A stretch of 64,000 bases of DNA, taken from Pseudomonas sp. S35. GTDB taxonomy: Bacteria; Pseudomonadota; Gammaproteobacteria; Pseudomonadales; Pseudomonadaceae. The translations under genes and the position numbers were made by a program. The stretch covers positions 4,898,001-4,962,000 of the forward strand of contig NZ_CP019431.1 in assembly GCF_009866765.1 (NCBI RefSeq). The letters run 5' to 3'. The notes beneath the pieces were generated by a model that was not told where the DNA came from, ran no database searches, and saw nothing but the letters and a program-made list of their open reading frames with translations. Shown in pieces: positions 1 to 9,063 of the stretch (position 1 is the stretch's first letter; each line of letters opens with the position of its first letter).

Positions 1-1
1 G

Positions 2-409
2 CGCCGCGTGGACTACTTCGTCAGCGGCATCGGCACCGGTGGCCACATCACCGGCATCGGCGAAACCCTCAAAGCCGCCTGGCCGGCCATCCGCGTCATG
101 GGTGTGGAACCGGAAGAATGCGACCTGCTGAAAAACCAGCATGCGCCACACCACATCCAAGGCCTGTCGATTGGCCTGATTCCGAGCATCCTCAATCTCG
201 ATGTGATCGACGGCATGCTCAAGGTCTCGCGCCAGGACTGCATCGACATGATGAAACGCATCATGCGCACCGATGCCATCAGCCTGGGTCTGTCCTCCGC
301 TGCCAATATGGTGGCCGTCGCCCAACTGGCCCCCGAACTACCGCCCGAAACGGTGGTGTTGACCATGGTCTATGACAATGCCGACAGCTACCTGCCCAGT
401 TTCGAATAA
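2..409 (+). CDS. PLP-dependent cysteine synthase family protein, C-terminal part (gene starts before the window)
   Basis: The frame is open from the left edge, so only the last 135 or so residues are present. They contain the GIGTGGHITG segment, which in cysteine synthase/cystathionine beta-synthase family enzymes contacts the PLP phosphate, followed by the VEPEE strand and a C-terminal GLSSAANMVAVA helix. These enzymes make cysteine from O-acetylserine (or a similar acceptor) and sulfide in the cytoplasm. A serine acetyltransferase gene starts 37 bases downstream on the same strand, so the two very likely form an operon that makes and then uses O-acetylserine. The family is clear; which paralogue (CysK, CysM or another) cannot be told from the fragment. 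Confidence 0.85.
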   Translation, partial: RRVDYFVSGIGTGGHITGIGETLKAAWPAIRVMGVEPEECDLLKNQHAPHHIQGLSIGLIPSILNLDVIDGMLKVSRQDCIDMMKRIMRTDAISLGLSSAANMVAVAQLAPELPPETVVLTMVYDNADSYLPSFE

Positions 410-446
410 CCGGTTTTCCAACCAGCCAGAATGCGGGGGTGCCTCA

Positions 447-1439
447 ATGGGCGGCTTTATCGACATGCAACAGTTGCACGATGAGTTGCTCACCCACCTC
501 ATCAAGACCCTCACGCCCGCACAGATGAAAAAACTGGAGCCGCACCTGGCGCCACTGATCCAGCAGACCGCCCAGGCGGTAGCCGAGGACCTGATTGCCT
601 ACGCCTATCGCGACCCGGCGTCCCGTGGGCGCGGCGAGCTGATCCTGGAGTCCTATGCCTCGTTCAAGGCGGTGTTGTATTACCGGTTGGCGCACCGCGT
701 GTGGAACTTCCCTGACCAGACCAACGGCGTGTTCTCACGGATTGCCCTCAAGCTCAGCAACCAGGGCAAAGTCCTTTCCGGCGCCGAGATCCACCCGGCG
801 GCGCGCATTGGTCGGCGCTTCGTGCTGGACCACGGCTACGGCACGGTGATCGGTGAAACCTGCGAGATCGGCAACGACTGCTACATCCTCTGCGGTGTGA
901 CCCTCGGCGCCCGGGGCATTGCCAACAACCCCGACGGCAAGCGCCACCCTCGGCTGGGCAACAACGTCGAAATCGGCTCCGGCGCACGGGTGCTGGGGTA
1001 TGTGTTGATTGGCGATAACGTGTTTATCAGCCCGTCCTGCGTGATCACCCAGGACGTGCCCGCCGGCACCAAGGTCAAGGTGGTGAACCAGATCCAACTG
1101 CAAAAAAACGATGAGTCGGACCACAGCAACTACCTCGGCGCCTTCGCCCTGGATGAACGCCTGCACGTGGTCGGAGAGGTCAACGCCAGCCACAAGGTCA
1201 CGGTGCTGGACGCCGACTTCCACCCCTTGCCGGGGCTGATGCTGGAGCCGACCGTGAAGGAGCGTCACCACCTGCAATTTCGCCTGCACCGCGTCGAAGC
1301 CAGCAACCAACTGCCGCGCCTGCCGCTGAACCTGAAAATCTGCGGCCCGGAGTTTGAAATCACCCTGCTGTCCCCCCCTGGCTTGAGTGCAATGGTGCGT
1401 CACCTGCTGCAAGCCAGCCCACTGATCGTCGGAGGTTGA
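447..1439 (+). CDS. epsC: Serine O-acetyltransferase (EpsC/CysE type) with C-terminal extension
   Basis: Transfers acetyl from acetyl-CoA to serine, the first step of cysteine synthesis. The 330-residue protein has an alpha-helical N-terminal part and then hexapeptide repeats forming a left-handed beta helix. HGYGTVIGET, GVTLG, KRHPRLGNN and GARVLG are the usual serine acetyltransferase blocks, with the catalytic His in LDHGYG. About 90 residues follow the hexapeptide domain, making it longer than E. coli CysE (273 aa); their role is unknown. I chose ATG 447 because a G-rich stretch lies just upstream; an in-frame start at 372 would overlap the preceding gene. It sits between a cysteine synthase and an AlaX gene. 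Confidence 0.85.
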   Translation: MGGFIDMQQLHDELLTHLIKTLTPAQMKKLEPHLAPLIQQTAQAVAEDLIAYAYRDPASRGRGELILESYASFKAVLYYRLAHRVWNFPDQTNGVFSRIALKLSNQGKVLSGAEIHPAARIGRRFVLDHGYGTVIGETCEIGNDCYILCGVTLGARGIANNPDGKRHPRLGNNVEIGSGARVLGYVLIGDNVFISPSCVITQDVPAGTKVKVVNQIQLQKNDESDHSNYLGAFALDERLHVVGEVNASHKVTVLDADFHPLPGLMLEPTVKERHHLQFRLHRVEASNQLPRLPLNLKICGPEFEITLLSPPGLSAMVRHLLQASPLIVGG

Positions 1440-1441
1440 AC

Positions 1442-2170
1442 ATGTCCGTGCACACCATGGAAACCCTGGCGCTGTTCGACAGCGCGCCCTACCAGAACGC
1501 ATTCAGCGCCCGGGTGATTGCCGTCAGCGAACAGGGCATCGCCCTGGAACACACGCTGTTCTATCCCACCGGCGGCGGACAGCCGGGCGACACCGGCCAC
1601 TTGACCTTGCCCGATGGTACGCAGGTGACGGTGAGCGGCACCGTACGCGATCCCGTATTGCGCTCGATCATCTGGCACCAGGTAGAACACTGCCCCGCGC
1701 AGTTGACCGCCGGGGTCCTGGTCGATGCATCCCTGGATTGGGAACGGCGCTACCAGCACATGAAAATGCACACCTGCCTGCACCTGTTGTGTTCGCTCAT
1801 CGATGCGCCTGTCACGGGCTGCAGCATCAGTGCCGACAAAGGCCGCCTGGATTTCGACCTGCCGGAAATGACCCTCGACAAGGACAGCATCACCCGTGAC
1901 CTCAATGCGCTGATCGAACAGGCTCACCCGGTAAGAACCCTGTCGATGGCCGCCACGGAATACTCCACCCTGTTGCAAATCACCCGCACCCAGGCGGTTG
2001 CGCCGCCGGTGGTCCAAGGCGCGGTCCAGGTGATCGAAATCGCCGGGGTCGACATCCAGCCCTGCGGCGGCACCCATGTGATCAACACCGAAGAAATCGG
2101 CCGGGTGTTCTGCGAGAAAATCGAGAAAAAGAGCAAGCACAACCGGAGGGTGATCCTTAGGTTTGAGTGA
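1442..2170 (+). CDS. Alanyl-tRNA editing protein (AlaX family)
   Basis: Free-standing homologue of the AlaRS editing domain, which hydrolyses mischarged tRNA-Ala (Ser or Gly in place of Ala). The 242-residue protein has the N-terminal TLFYPTGGGQPGD segment, the zinc-site HTCLH (HxxxH) and the distal CGGTHV motif with the remaining Cys and His ligands. All predicted zinc ligands are present. ATG 1442 is preceded by GGAGG at the right distance, and the preceding acetyltransferase stops at 1439, so the two are closely coupled. Placement after cysteine genes might reflect editing of Ser-tRNA-Ala when serine pools shift; that is an inference. Confidence 0.88.
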   Translation: MSVHTMETLALFDSAPYQNAFSARVIAVSEQGIALEHTLFYPTGGGQPGDTGHLTLPDGTQVTVSGTVRDPVLRSIIWHQVEHCPAQLTAGVLVDASLDWERRYQHMKMHTCLHLLCSLIDAPVTGCSISADKGRLDFDLPEMTLDKDSITRDLNALIEQAHPVRTLSMAATEYSTLLQITRTQAVAPPVVQGAVQVIEIAGVDIQPCGGTHVINTEEIGRVFCEKIEKKSKHNRRVILRFE

Positions 2171-2183
2171 ACTCGGTTCAAAA

Positions 2184-2211
2184 TGTGGGAGGGGGCTTGC
2201 CCCCTCCCACA
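2184..2211. repeat. REP palindrome, possible bidirectional terminator
   Basis: A near-perfect palindrome of the TGTGGGAGGGGGCTTGCC kind followed by a T run. It lies between convergent genes (AlaX on plus, prpD on minus), a typical place for Pseudomonas REP elements and a plausible terminator for both. Confidence 0.8.
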
Positions 2212-2232
2212 CTTTTTGTACCCAGTTGCTTT

Positions 2233-3717
2233 CTAGATCACGAACAGGTCCATGAAGCGGTTCACCGCTGTGGCCTCAAGCTTCGCCTGGTCTTTGCACA
2301 AGGCAAAAATCTCGGCACTGCGCTGCGCCGTGAACCGCGTCGCCAGGTTGGCCTTGAACTTGTCTTCCAGCAACGCAATGCCCTCCACCCGACGCCGACG
2401 ATGACCGATGGGGTATTGCACCGCCACCTGCTCAGTGCTGGAGCCATCCTTGAAAAACACCTGCACCGCATTGGCGATGGAACGCTTGTCGGCCTCCAGG
2501 TATTCGCGGCTGTAGCGCGGGTCTTCGATGATGACCATCTTGTCGCGCAACTGATCGATGATCGGGTGGGCGGCGTGAAACGTGTCCTCGTACTGCTCGG
2601 CCACCAGATTGCCAAACGCCAGGGGCACGGCGGTCATGTATTGCAGGCAGTGGTCGCGGTCGGCGGCGTTGGCCAACTGGCCGACCTTGGAAATGATGCG
2701 AATCGCCGACTCATGGGTGGTGATCACGATGCGTTCGATTTCATGCAGGCGCCCCCTCACCAACGGGTGCAGTGTCACTGCCGCTTCACAGGCCGTTTGC
2801 GCATGAAATTCAGCGGGGAAGCTGATCTTGAACAGCACGTTTTCCATCACATAAGTGCCGTATGCCTGGGACAGGCTGAACGCACGTTTGTCCTCGGGCT
2901 TGAGCGCCAGGTCCTTGTTGGTGTGGCTGAACAACACGTCGTAAAAGCCCCACTGCGGCGCGCTCAACACACCGGGGATGCCCATCTCGCCACGCAGCGC
3001 GATATCCGCCAGGCGCACGCCACGACTCGACGCATCACCGGCAGCCCAGGATTTGCGCGAGCCCGCATTCGGCGCATGGCGGTAAGTGCGCAGCGCCTGT
3101 CCGTCCACAAACGCATGGGACAAGGCCGACAGCAGTTGCTCACGGTTGGCGCCCATCAGCTTGGCAGTGACTGCCGTCGAGGCGACTTTCACCAGCAGCA
3201 CATGGTCGAGGCCGACGCGATTAAAGGAGTTTTCCAACGCGATCACGCCCTGGATTTCGTGGGCCATGATCATGGCTTCCAACACGGTTCGCACAGTCAG
3301 GGGCGCATCACCATTGGCCACACGTTTTTGCGACAGGTGATCAGCCACGGCAAGAATGCCGCCGAGGTTATCCGAGGGGTGGCCCCATTCGGCGGCGAGC
3401 CAGGTGTCGTTGTAGTCGAGCCAGCGCACGATGCAGCCGATATCCCAAGCAGCCTTGACCGGGTCCAACCGAAAGGACGTACCCGGTACGCGCGCGCCGA
3501 ATGGCACAACCGTACCCTCCACAATCGGCCCCAGGTGCTTGGTGCACTCGGGAAAACGCAGGGCCAGCAGGCCGCAACCGAGGGTGTCCATCAGGCAGTT
3601 GCGGGCCGTGTCGAGGGCGGCCTGGGAATCGATGCGGTAATTGAGGACGTAGTCGGCGATGTCCTGCAAAACCTGGTCGTAATCGGGGCGGTTGTTCTGG
3701 TCGACGTTGGTGCTCAT
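2233..3717 (-). CDS. prpD: 2-methylcitrate dehydratase PrpD
   Basis: MmgE/PrpD-family enzyme of 494 residues, the usual PrpD length. The family dehydrates 2-methylcitrate in the methylcitrate cycle of propionate catabolism. Recognisable blocks include [10 protein letters not shown] near the N-terminus, [19 protein letters not shown] (about residues 98-116), and [19 protein letters not shown] in the middle. It is the last gene of the minus-strand gntR-prpB-prpC-acnD-prpF-prpD series. Having both acnD/prpF and prpD is common in Pseudomonas, where AcnD with PrpF can perform the same dehydration. The prpF-prpD spacer carries a REP palindrome, so expression of prpD relative to the rest of the operon may differ. 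Confidence 0.95.
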   Translation of the reverse strand: MSTNVDQNNRPDYDQVLQDIADYVLNYRIDSQAALDTARNCLMDTLGCGLLALRFPECTKHLGPIVEGTVVPFGARVPGTSFRLDPVKAAWDIGCIVRWLDYNDTWLAAEWGHPSDNLGGILAVADHLSQKRVANGDAPLTVRTVLEAMIMAHEIQGVIALENSFNRVGLDHVLLVKVASTAVTAKLMGANREQLLSALSHAFVDGQALRTYRHAPNAGSRKSWAAGDASSRGVRLADIALRGEMGIPGVLSAPQWGFYDVLFSHTNKDLALKPEDKRAFSLSQAYGTYVMENVLFKISFPAEFHAQTACEAAVTLHPLVRGRLHEIERIVITTHESAIRIISKVGQLANAADRDHCLQYMTAVPLAFGNLVAEQYEDTFHAAHPIIDQLRDKMVIIEDPRYSREYLEADKRSIANAVQVFFKDGSSTEQVAVQYPIGHRRRRVEGIALLEDKFKANLATRFTAQRSAEIFALCKDQAKLEATAVNRFMDLFVI

Positions 3718-3801
3718 GGCAGATCTCCAAAGTGAGTTAGGGTTGTTGCATCCTCAGGGTCAGGGTTGATCGTTTCGCAGGTCTGAATGCCTGTTTATGA
3801 C

Positions 3802-3828
3802 TGTGGGAGCGGGCTTGCCCCTCCCACA
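3802..3828. repeat. REP palindrome between prpD and prpF
   Basis: TGTGGGAGCGGGCTTGCCCC followed by the complementary arm, slightly asymmetric. It lies within the prp operon in the 129-bp spacer between the prpF stop and the prpD start, where such hairpins can stabilise upstream mRNA or reduce readthrough. Confidence 0.75.
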
Positions 3829-3846
3829 TTGGATGTGTGCAGGGTT

Positions 3847-5037
3847 TTAGAAGGCGTCGCCGGGGACGCGGACGAAACCTTCCATCAGCACCCGTGCACT
3901 GCGGCTCATGATGGCTTTCTTCACCACCCATTCACCGTTCACCTGGGTGGCTTCGGCCCCCACGCGCAACGTGCCGGACGGATGCCCGAAGCGCACCGCA
4001 TTACGTTCAATGCCGCCCGCGGCGAGGTTGACCAGCGTGCCGCAAATCGCCGCCGCCGTGCCAATCGCCACCGCAGCGGTGCCCATCATGGCGTGGTGCA
4101 ACTTGCCCATGGACAGTGCGCGCACCAGCAAATCCACATCGCCGGCCTTGATCGCCTTGCCGCTGGATGCCACGTAATCTGCAGGCTTGGCGACAAACGC
4201 GACCTTCGGCGTGTGCTGGCGCTGGGCGGCTTCGTCCAGATGCTTGATCAAACCCATGCGCAGTGCGCCGTAGGCCCGCACGGTCTCGAACATGGCCAGG
4301 GCCTTGGGGTCGCTGTTGATTGCGCCTTGCAGCTCGGTGCCGGTGTAGCCGAGGTCTTCGGCGTTGATGAAAATCGTCGGGATACCGGCATTGATCAACG
4401 TGGCTTTGAACGTGCCGACGCCGGGCACTTCCAGGTCGTCGATCAGGTTGCCGGTGGGGAACATCGAACCACCGCCGCCCTCTTCTTCCGCCGCCGGGTC
4501 CATGAACTCCAGTTGCACTTCGGCCGCAGGGAAGGTCACGCCGTCCAGTTCGAAGTCACCGGTTTCCTGCACCGCGCCGTTGGTAATCGGCACGTGGGCG
4601 ATGATGGTCTTGCCGATATTGGCCTGCCACACACGCACCACCGCCACGCCGTTGTGCGGGACGCGGGCCGGGTCGACCAGGCCGGCGCTGACGGCAAACG
4701 AACCCACCGCCGCCGACAGGTTGCCGCAGTTGCCGCTCCAGTCGACGAAGGGTTTGTCGATGGAGACCTGGCCAAACAGGTAGTCCACGTCGTGCCCGGC
4801 GCGGGTGCTTTTGGCCAGGATCACGCTTTTGCTGGTGCTGGACGTGGCGCCGCCCATGCCGTCGATTTGCTTGTCGTAGGGATCGGGGCTGCCGATCACG
4901 CGCAGCAGCAAGGCATCGCGGGCAGCACCCGGTACCTGCGCCGACACGGGCAGGTCCTTAACGCTGAAAAATACGCCCTTGCTGGTGCCGCCACGCATGT
5001 AGGTGGCGGGGATCTTGATTTGCGGTACGTGTGCCAT
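3847..5037 (-). CDS. prpF: PrpF, 2-methylaconitate cis-trans isomerase (AcnD accessory protein)
   Basis: The 396-residue protein belongs to the PrpF family (diaminopimelate-epimerase-like fold). It isomerises 2-methylaconitate and is needed for AcnD-dependent methylcitrate dehydration. N-terminal YMRGGTSKGVFF, DWSGNCGNLSAAVG (about residues 99-112, with the family Cys) and the HHAMMGTAAVA segment near the C-terminus are characteristic. ATG 5037 was chosen because it opens the conserved MAHVPQIKIPATYMRGG start; the frame is open 16 codons further upstream but that stretch overlaps acnD. The acnD stop is 10 bases away, so the two genes are tightly coupled. Confidence 0.94.
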   Translation of the reverse strand: MAHVPQIKIPATYMRGGTSKGVFFSVKDLPVSAQVPGAARDALLLRVIGSPDPYDKQIDGMGGATSSTSKSVILAKSTRAGHDVDYLFGQVSIDKPFVDWSGNCGNLSAAVGSFAVSAGLVDPARVPHNGVAVVRVWQANIGKTIIAHVPITNGAVQETGDFELDGVTFPAAEVQLEFMDPAAEEEGGGGSMFPTGNLIDDLEVPGVGTFKATLINAGIPTIFINAEDLGYTGTELQGAINSDPKALAMFETVRAYGALRMGLIKHLDEAAQRQHTPKVAFVAKPADYVASSGKAIKAGDVDLLVRALSMGKLHHAMMGTAAVAIGTAAAICGTLVNLAAGGIERNAVRFGHPSGTLRVGAEATQVNGEWVVKKAIMSRSARVLMEGFVRVPGDAF

Positions 5038-5047
5038 GGTCGTCCTC

Positions 5048-7642
5048 TTAAGCGGTCGCCGCCGATTCCAGGAAGTCCTGGGCAAAACGTTGCAACACGC
5101 CGCCCGCCTCGTAGATCGACACTTCTTCGGCGGTGTCCAGGCGGCAAGTCACCGGCACCTCGACACGTTCGCCATTCTTGCGGTTGATCACCAGGGTCAA
5201 CAGTGCACGCGGGGTGCGTTCGCCGACCACGTCATAGGTTTCGCTGCCGTCGATGTGCAAGGTGTGGCGGTCGGTGCCCGGCAAAAACTCCAGGGGCAAC
5301 ACGCCCATGCCCACCAGGTTGGTGCGGTGGATACGCTCGAAACCTTCGGCGGCAATCGCCTCCACGCCGGCCAGGCGCACGCCCTTGGCCGCCCAGTCGC
5401 GGGACGAGCCCTGGCCGTAGTCAGCGCCGGCGATGATGATCAGCGGTTGCTTGCGCTCCATGTAGGTTTCGATGGCTTCCCACATCCGCGTGACCTGGCC
5501 TTCGGGCTCGATGCGCGCCAGGGAACCCTGCTTGACCTTGCCGTTCTCCAGCACCATTTCGTTGAACAGTTTCGGGTTGGCGAACGTTGCGCGTTGCGCA
5601 GTCAAGTGGTCGCCGCGGTGGGTTGCGTAAGAATTGAAGTCGACTTCCGGCAGGCCCATCTTCGCCAGGTATTCGCCGGCGGCGCTGTCGAGCATGATCG
5701 CGTTGGACGGCGACAAATGGTCGGTGGTGATGTTGTCCGGCAGCACCGCCAGCGGGCGCATGCCCTTGAGCGGCCGCGCACCGGCCAATGCGCCTTCCCA
5801 ATAAGGCGGGCGGCGGATATAGGTGCTTTGCGGGCGCCAGTCGTACAGCGGCGTGACTTTGGGGCCGGTGTCTTCGTGGATCGCGAACATCGGAATGTAG
5901 ACCGCACGGAACTGCTCCGGCTTGACTGACGCCTTGACCACCGCGTCAATCTCTTCGTCGCTGGGCCAGATGTCTTGCAGGCGGATTTCCTTGCCGTCGG
6001 CGTCGAGGCCGAGTACGTCCTTTTCGATGTCGAAACGAATGGTGCCGGCAATTGCGTAAGCCACCACCAACGGCGGCGACGCGAGGAAGGCTTGCTTGGC
6101 GTACGGGTGAATGCGCCCATCGAAATTGCGGTTGCCCGAGAGCACGGCGGTGGCGTAGAGGTCGCGGTCGATGATCTCTTGCTGGATCACCGGGTCGAGC
6201 GCGCCGGACATGCCATTGCAGGTGGTGCAGGCAAACGCCACCACGCCAAAACCGAGCTGATCCAGCTCATGCCCCAGGCCGGCTTCTTCCAGGTACATGG
6301 CCACGGTTTTCGAACCCGGCGCCAGGGACGACTTGACCCACGGTTTGCGCTTGAGCCCCAGCTTGTTGGCATTGCGCGCCAACAGCCCAGCGGCGATCAC
6401 ATTGCGCGGGTTGCTGGTGTTGGTGCAACTGGTGATGGCGGCGATGATCACCGCGCCATCGGGCATTTGCCCCGGCACATCATCCCACTGGCCGCTGATG
6501 CCTTTGGCCGCCAGGTCGCGGGTGGCGACGCGGGCGTGCGGGTTGCTCGGGCCGGCCATGTTGCGCACCACGCTGGACAGGTCGAAGGTCAGGCCACGCT
6601 CGTACTGCGCGCCTTTGAGGTCATCCGCCCACAGGCCGGTGAGGCGGGCGTATTGCTCGACCAGGGCGACTTGCTCGTCTTCCCGGCCGGTGAGTTTCAG
6701 GTAAGCGATGGTCTGCTGATCGATGTAGAACATCGCCGCCGTCGCGCCATATTCCGGTGCCATGTTGGAGATGGTGGCGCGGTCGCCCAACGTGAGTGCC
6801 GAAGCCCCTTCACCGAAGAATTCCAGCCACGCGCCGACGACTTTCTGTTTACGCAGGAACTCGGTCAGCGCCAGCACCATGTCGGTGGCGGTGATGCCCG
6901 GCAGCAGCTTGCCGGTAAGTTCGACGCCGACACTTTCCGGCAGGCGCATCCATGAGGCGCGGCCGAGCATCACGCTCTCCGCTTCCAGGCCGCCGACGCC
7001 GATGGCGATCACGCCCAACGCATCCACGTGGGGCGTGTGGCTGTCGGTGCCGACACAGGTGTCGGGGAACGCCACGCCGTCACGTACCTGGATCACCGGG
7101 GACATTTTTTCCAGGTTGATCTGGTGCATGATGCCGTTGCCCGGTGGGATCACGTCGACGTTCTTGAAGGCCTTTTTGGTCCACTCGATAAAGTGGAAAC
7201 GGTCTTCGTTGCGACGGTCTTCGATGGCGCGGTTCTTCTCAAACGCATCCGGGTCAAAACCACCGGCTTCAACGGCCAGGGAGTGATCGACGATCAATTG
7301 GGTCGGCACCACCGGGTTGACCTGCGCCGGGTCACCGCCTTGCAGGGCAATGGCATCGCGCAGGCCGGCGAGGTCGACCAGGGCGGTCTGGCCGAGGATG
7401 TCGTGGCACACCACCCGCGCCGGGAACCAGGGGAAGTCGAGGTCGCGTTTGCGCTCGATCAATTGGCTCAGGGATGCGTTGAGGGTGGCGGGGTCGCAAC
7501 GGCGCACCAGGTTCTCGGCAAGCACACGAGAGGTGTAGGGCAAGGTGGCGTAGGCGCCGGGGGTGATGGCTTCGACTGCCGCACGGGCGTCGAAGAAATC
7601 CAGGCGGCTGCCGGGGAGCGGTTTGCGAAATGCTGTGTTCAT
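5048..7642 (-). CDS. acnD: Fe/S-dependent 2-methylisocitrate dehydratase AcnD
   Basis: Aconitase-superfamily enzyme of 864 residues, the usual AcnD size, acting on 2-methylcitrate with PrpF. The [4Fe-4S] ligands are visible: Cys in ITSCTNTSNPRN and the CTTCNGMSG pair. The swivel domain with YGQGSSRDWAAKG (substrate-binding Ser/Arg loop) follows in the C-terminal third. The open frame runs on upstream to 8056, but that part is out-of-frame prpC sequence; ATG 7642 starts the family-typical MNTAFRKPLPG. The gene lies between prpC and prpF in the operon, separated from prpC by a 62-bp palindrome. Confidence 0.95.
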   Translation of the reverse strand: MNTAFRKPLPGSRLDFFDARAAVEAITPGAYATLPYTSRVLAENLVRRCDPATLNASLSQLIERKRDLDFPWFPARVVCHDILGQTALVDLAGLRDAIALQGGDPAQVNPVVPTQLIVDHSLAVEAGGFDPDAFEKNRAIEDRRNEDRFHFIEWTKKAFKNVDVIPPGNGIMHQINLEKMSPVIQVRDGVAFPDTCVGTDSHTPHVDALGVIAIGVGGLEAESVMLGRASWMRLPESVGVELTGKLLPGITATDMVLALTEFLRKQKVVGAWLEFFGEGASALTLGDRATISNMAPEYGATAAMFYIDQQTIAYLKLTGREDEQVALVEQYARLTGLWADDLKGAQYERGLTFDLSSVVRNMAGPSNPHARVATRDLAAKGISGQWDDVPGQMPDGAVIIAAITSCTNTSNPRNVIAAGLLARNANKLGLKRKPWVKSSLAPGSKTVAMYLEEAGLGHELDQLGFGVVAFACTTCNGMSGALDPVIQQEIIDRDLYATAVLSGNRNFDGRIHPYAKQAFLASPPLVVAYAIAGTIRFDIEKDVLGLDADGKEIRLQDIWPSDEEIDAVVKASVKPEQFRAVYIPMFAIHEDTGPKVTPLYDWRPQSTYIRRPPYWEGALAGARPLKGMRPLAVLPDNITTDHLSPSNAIMLDSAAGEYLAKMGLPEVDFNSYATHRGDHLTAQRATFANPKLFNEMVLENGKVKQGSLARIEPEGQVTRMWEAIETYMERKQPLIIIAGADYGQGSSRDWAAKGVRLAGVEAIAAEGFERIHRTNLVGMGVLPLEFLPGTDRHTLHIDGSETYDVVGERTPRALLTLVINRKNGERVEVPVTCRLDTAEEVSIYEAGGVLQRFAQDFLESAATA

Positions 7643-7695
7643 CGTCAGGACTCGGTCACGGTGATTGCAAAAGGAAGACCTGGGCCGATCCGAGG

Positions 7696-7757
7696 CTGGA
7701 ATGAGGTCAACATGTGGGAGAGGGCTTGCCCCCTCCCACATGTTGACCTCATTCCAG
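7696..7757. repeat. 62-bp perfect-arm palindrome (extended REP) between prpC and acnD
   Basis: The arm CTGGAATGAGGTCAACATG is repeated in inverted order at the far end and encloses a TGTGGGAG(A/G)GGGCTTGCC REP core. The outer arms are perfect over about 25 bases; the REP core has one asymmetric position. In the operon transcript it would form a very stable hairpin upstream of acnD. Confidence 0.9.
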
Positions 7758-7775
7758 TCCTGGGATCGTCGGTCT

Positions 7776-8903
7776 TCAGCGACGTTCGATTGGCACGAAC
7801 TTGCGCTGTTCGACGCCGGTGTACTCGGCGCTTGGACGGATGATGCGGTTGTTGGCGCGCTGCTCGAACACATGCGCGGCCCAGCCGGTGAGGCGTGAGC
7901 AGACGAAGATCGGCGTGAACAGTTTGGTCGGGATGCCCATGAAGTGGTACGCCGAGGCATGGTAGAAGTCGGCGTTGGGGAACAGTTTTTTCTGTTCCCA
8001 CATGGTCTTGTCGATGGCTTCGGAGACCGGGAACAGCACCGTGTCGCCCACTTCATCAGCGAGTTTTTTCGCCCAGCCCTTGATCACTTCATTACGCGGG
8101 TCGTTGTCTTTGTAGATCGCATGGCCAAAGCCCATGATCTTGTCCTTGCGCGCCAGCATGCCGAGGGTGCCTTCGACGGCGTCTTCGGCCGACGCGAAGC
8201 GCTCGATCATTTCCATCGCCGCTTCGTTGGCGCCGCCGTGCAGCGGGCCACGCAGGGAGCCGATGGCGGCGGTGACGCAGGAATACAGGTCGGACAGGGT
8301 CGACGCGCACACCCGCGCGGTGAACGTCGAGGCGTTGAACTCGTGCTCGGCGTAGAGGATCAACGAGACGTTCATGACCTTGACGTGCAACTCGCTCGGC
8401 GACTTGCCGTGCAGCAGGTGCAGGAAATGGCCGCCGATGCTCGGTTCGTCGGTCACGCAGTCGATGCGCTTGCCGTCGTGGCTGAAGCGGTACCAGTAGC
8501 ACATGATCGCCGGGAACGCGGCGAGCAGGCGGTCGGTGACATCGCGCTGCACGCTGAAGTCTTTCTCGGGTTCGATATTGCCCAGGAACGAGCAACCGGT
8601 GCGCATCACGTCCATCGGGTGGGCGTCGGCAGGGATGCGTTCCAGCACTTCTTTCAGTGCTTGGGGCAGGTCACGCAATGTGCTCAGTTTTTTGCTGTAG
8701 GCGGCCAGTTCGGCCTGGGTCGGCAGTTCGCCGTACAGCAGCAGGTAGGCGACCTCTTCGAACTGCGCGTCGGCGGCCAGTTCGCGCACGTCATAGCCGC
8801 GATAGGTCAGGCCGGCACCGGCCTGGCCGACGGTGGACAGTGCGGTCTGCCCGGCCACCTGGCCACGCAGGCCGGCGCCACTCAATACTTTTGCTTCAGC
8901 CAT
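7776..8903 (-). CDS. prpC: 2-methylcitrate synthase PrpC
   Basis: Citrate-synthase-family enzyme of 375 residues that condenses propionyl-CoA with oxaloacetate. The catalytic segments are present: GPLHGGANEAAMEM (first His), GFGHAIYKDNDPR (second His) and the acidic residue in the SRLTGWAAH region, with RIIRPSAEYTG near the C-terminus. The start MAEAKVLSGAGLRGQ is typical and the ATG at 8903 is preceded by a GGAGAA-like site. Second structural gene of the prp operon, separated from prpB by a REPIN and from acnD by a long palindrome. Confidence 0.95.
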   Translation of the reverse strand: MAEAKVLSGAGLRGQVAGQTALSTVGQAGAGLTYRGYDVRELAADAQFEEVAYLLLYGELPTQAELAAYSKKLSTLRDLPQALKEVLERIPADAHPMDVMRTGCSFLGNIEPEKDFSVQRDVTDRLLAAFPAIMCYWYRFSHDGKRIDCVTDEPSIGGHFLHLLHGKSPSELHVKVMNVSLILYAEHEFNASTFTARVCASTLSDLYSCVTAAIGSLRGPLHGGANEAAMEMIERFASAEDAVEGTLGMLARKDKIMGFGHAIYKDNDPRNEVIKGWAKKLADEVGDTVLFPVSEAIDKTMWEQKKLFPNADFYHASAYHFMGIPTKLFTPIFVCSRLTGWAAHVFEQRANNRIIRPSAEYTGVEQRKFVPIERR

Positions 8904-8955
8904 GGTTCTTCTCCAATTTTGTATTTATAGGGAGCCGCCTAGGGGAGCGGTTTTT

Positions 8956-9044
8956 TGTGGGAGCGGGCTTGCTCGCGAATGCAGTGTGTCAGTCAGCAGA
9001 CGCCTATCTGACCCGCCGCTTTCGCGAGCAAGCCCGCTCCCACA
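8956..9044. repeat. REPIN: two inverted REP copies between prpC and prpB
   Basis: TGTGGGAGCGGGCTTGCTCG (arm start 8956) recurs as its exact reverse complement ending at 9044; the 24-base arms are perfect and enclose about 41 bases. This is the usual REP doublet of P. fluorescens genomes. Confidence 0.9.
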
Positions 9045-9063
9045 CAAGCACCTTCCTACAGGT

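Noticed and set aside
2167-3735. Long plus-strand open frame (522 codons) opposite prpD
   Set aside because: It is a mirror of the GC-rich prpD coding sequence, with no ribosome binding site and a composition rich in His, Arg and Val typical of antisense frames. Similar plus-strand frames opposite acnD, prpC, prpB and the FadB-like gene were rejected for the same reason.
7643-8056. Apparent N-terminal extension of AcnD fused to citrate-synthase DNA
   Set aside because: The upstream part is prpC read out of frame; the true start is the ATG at 7642. No gene fusion.
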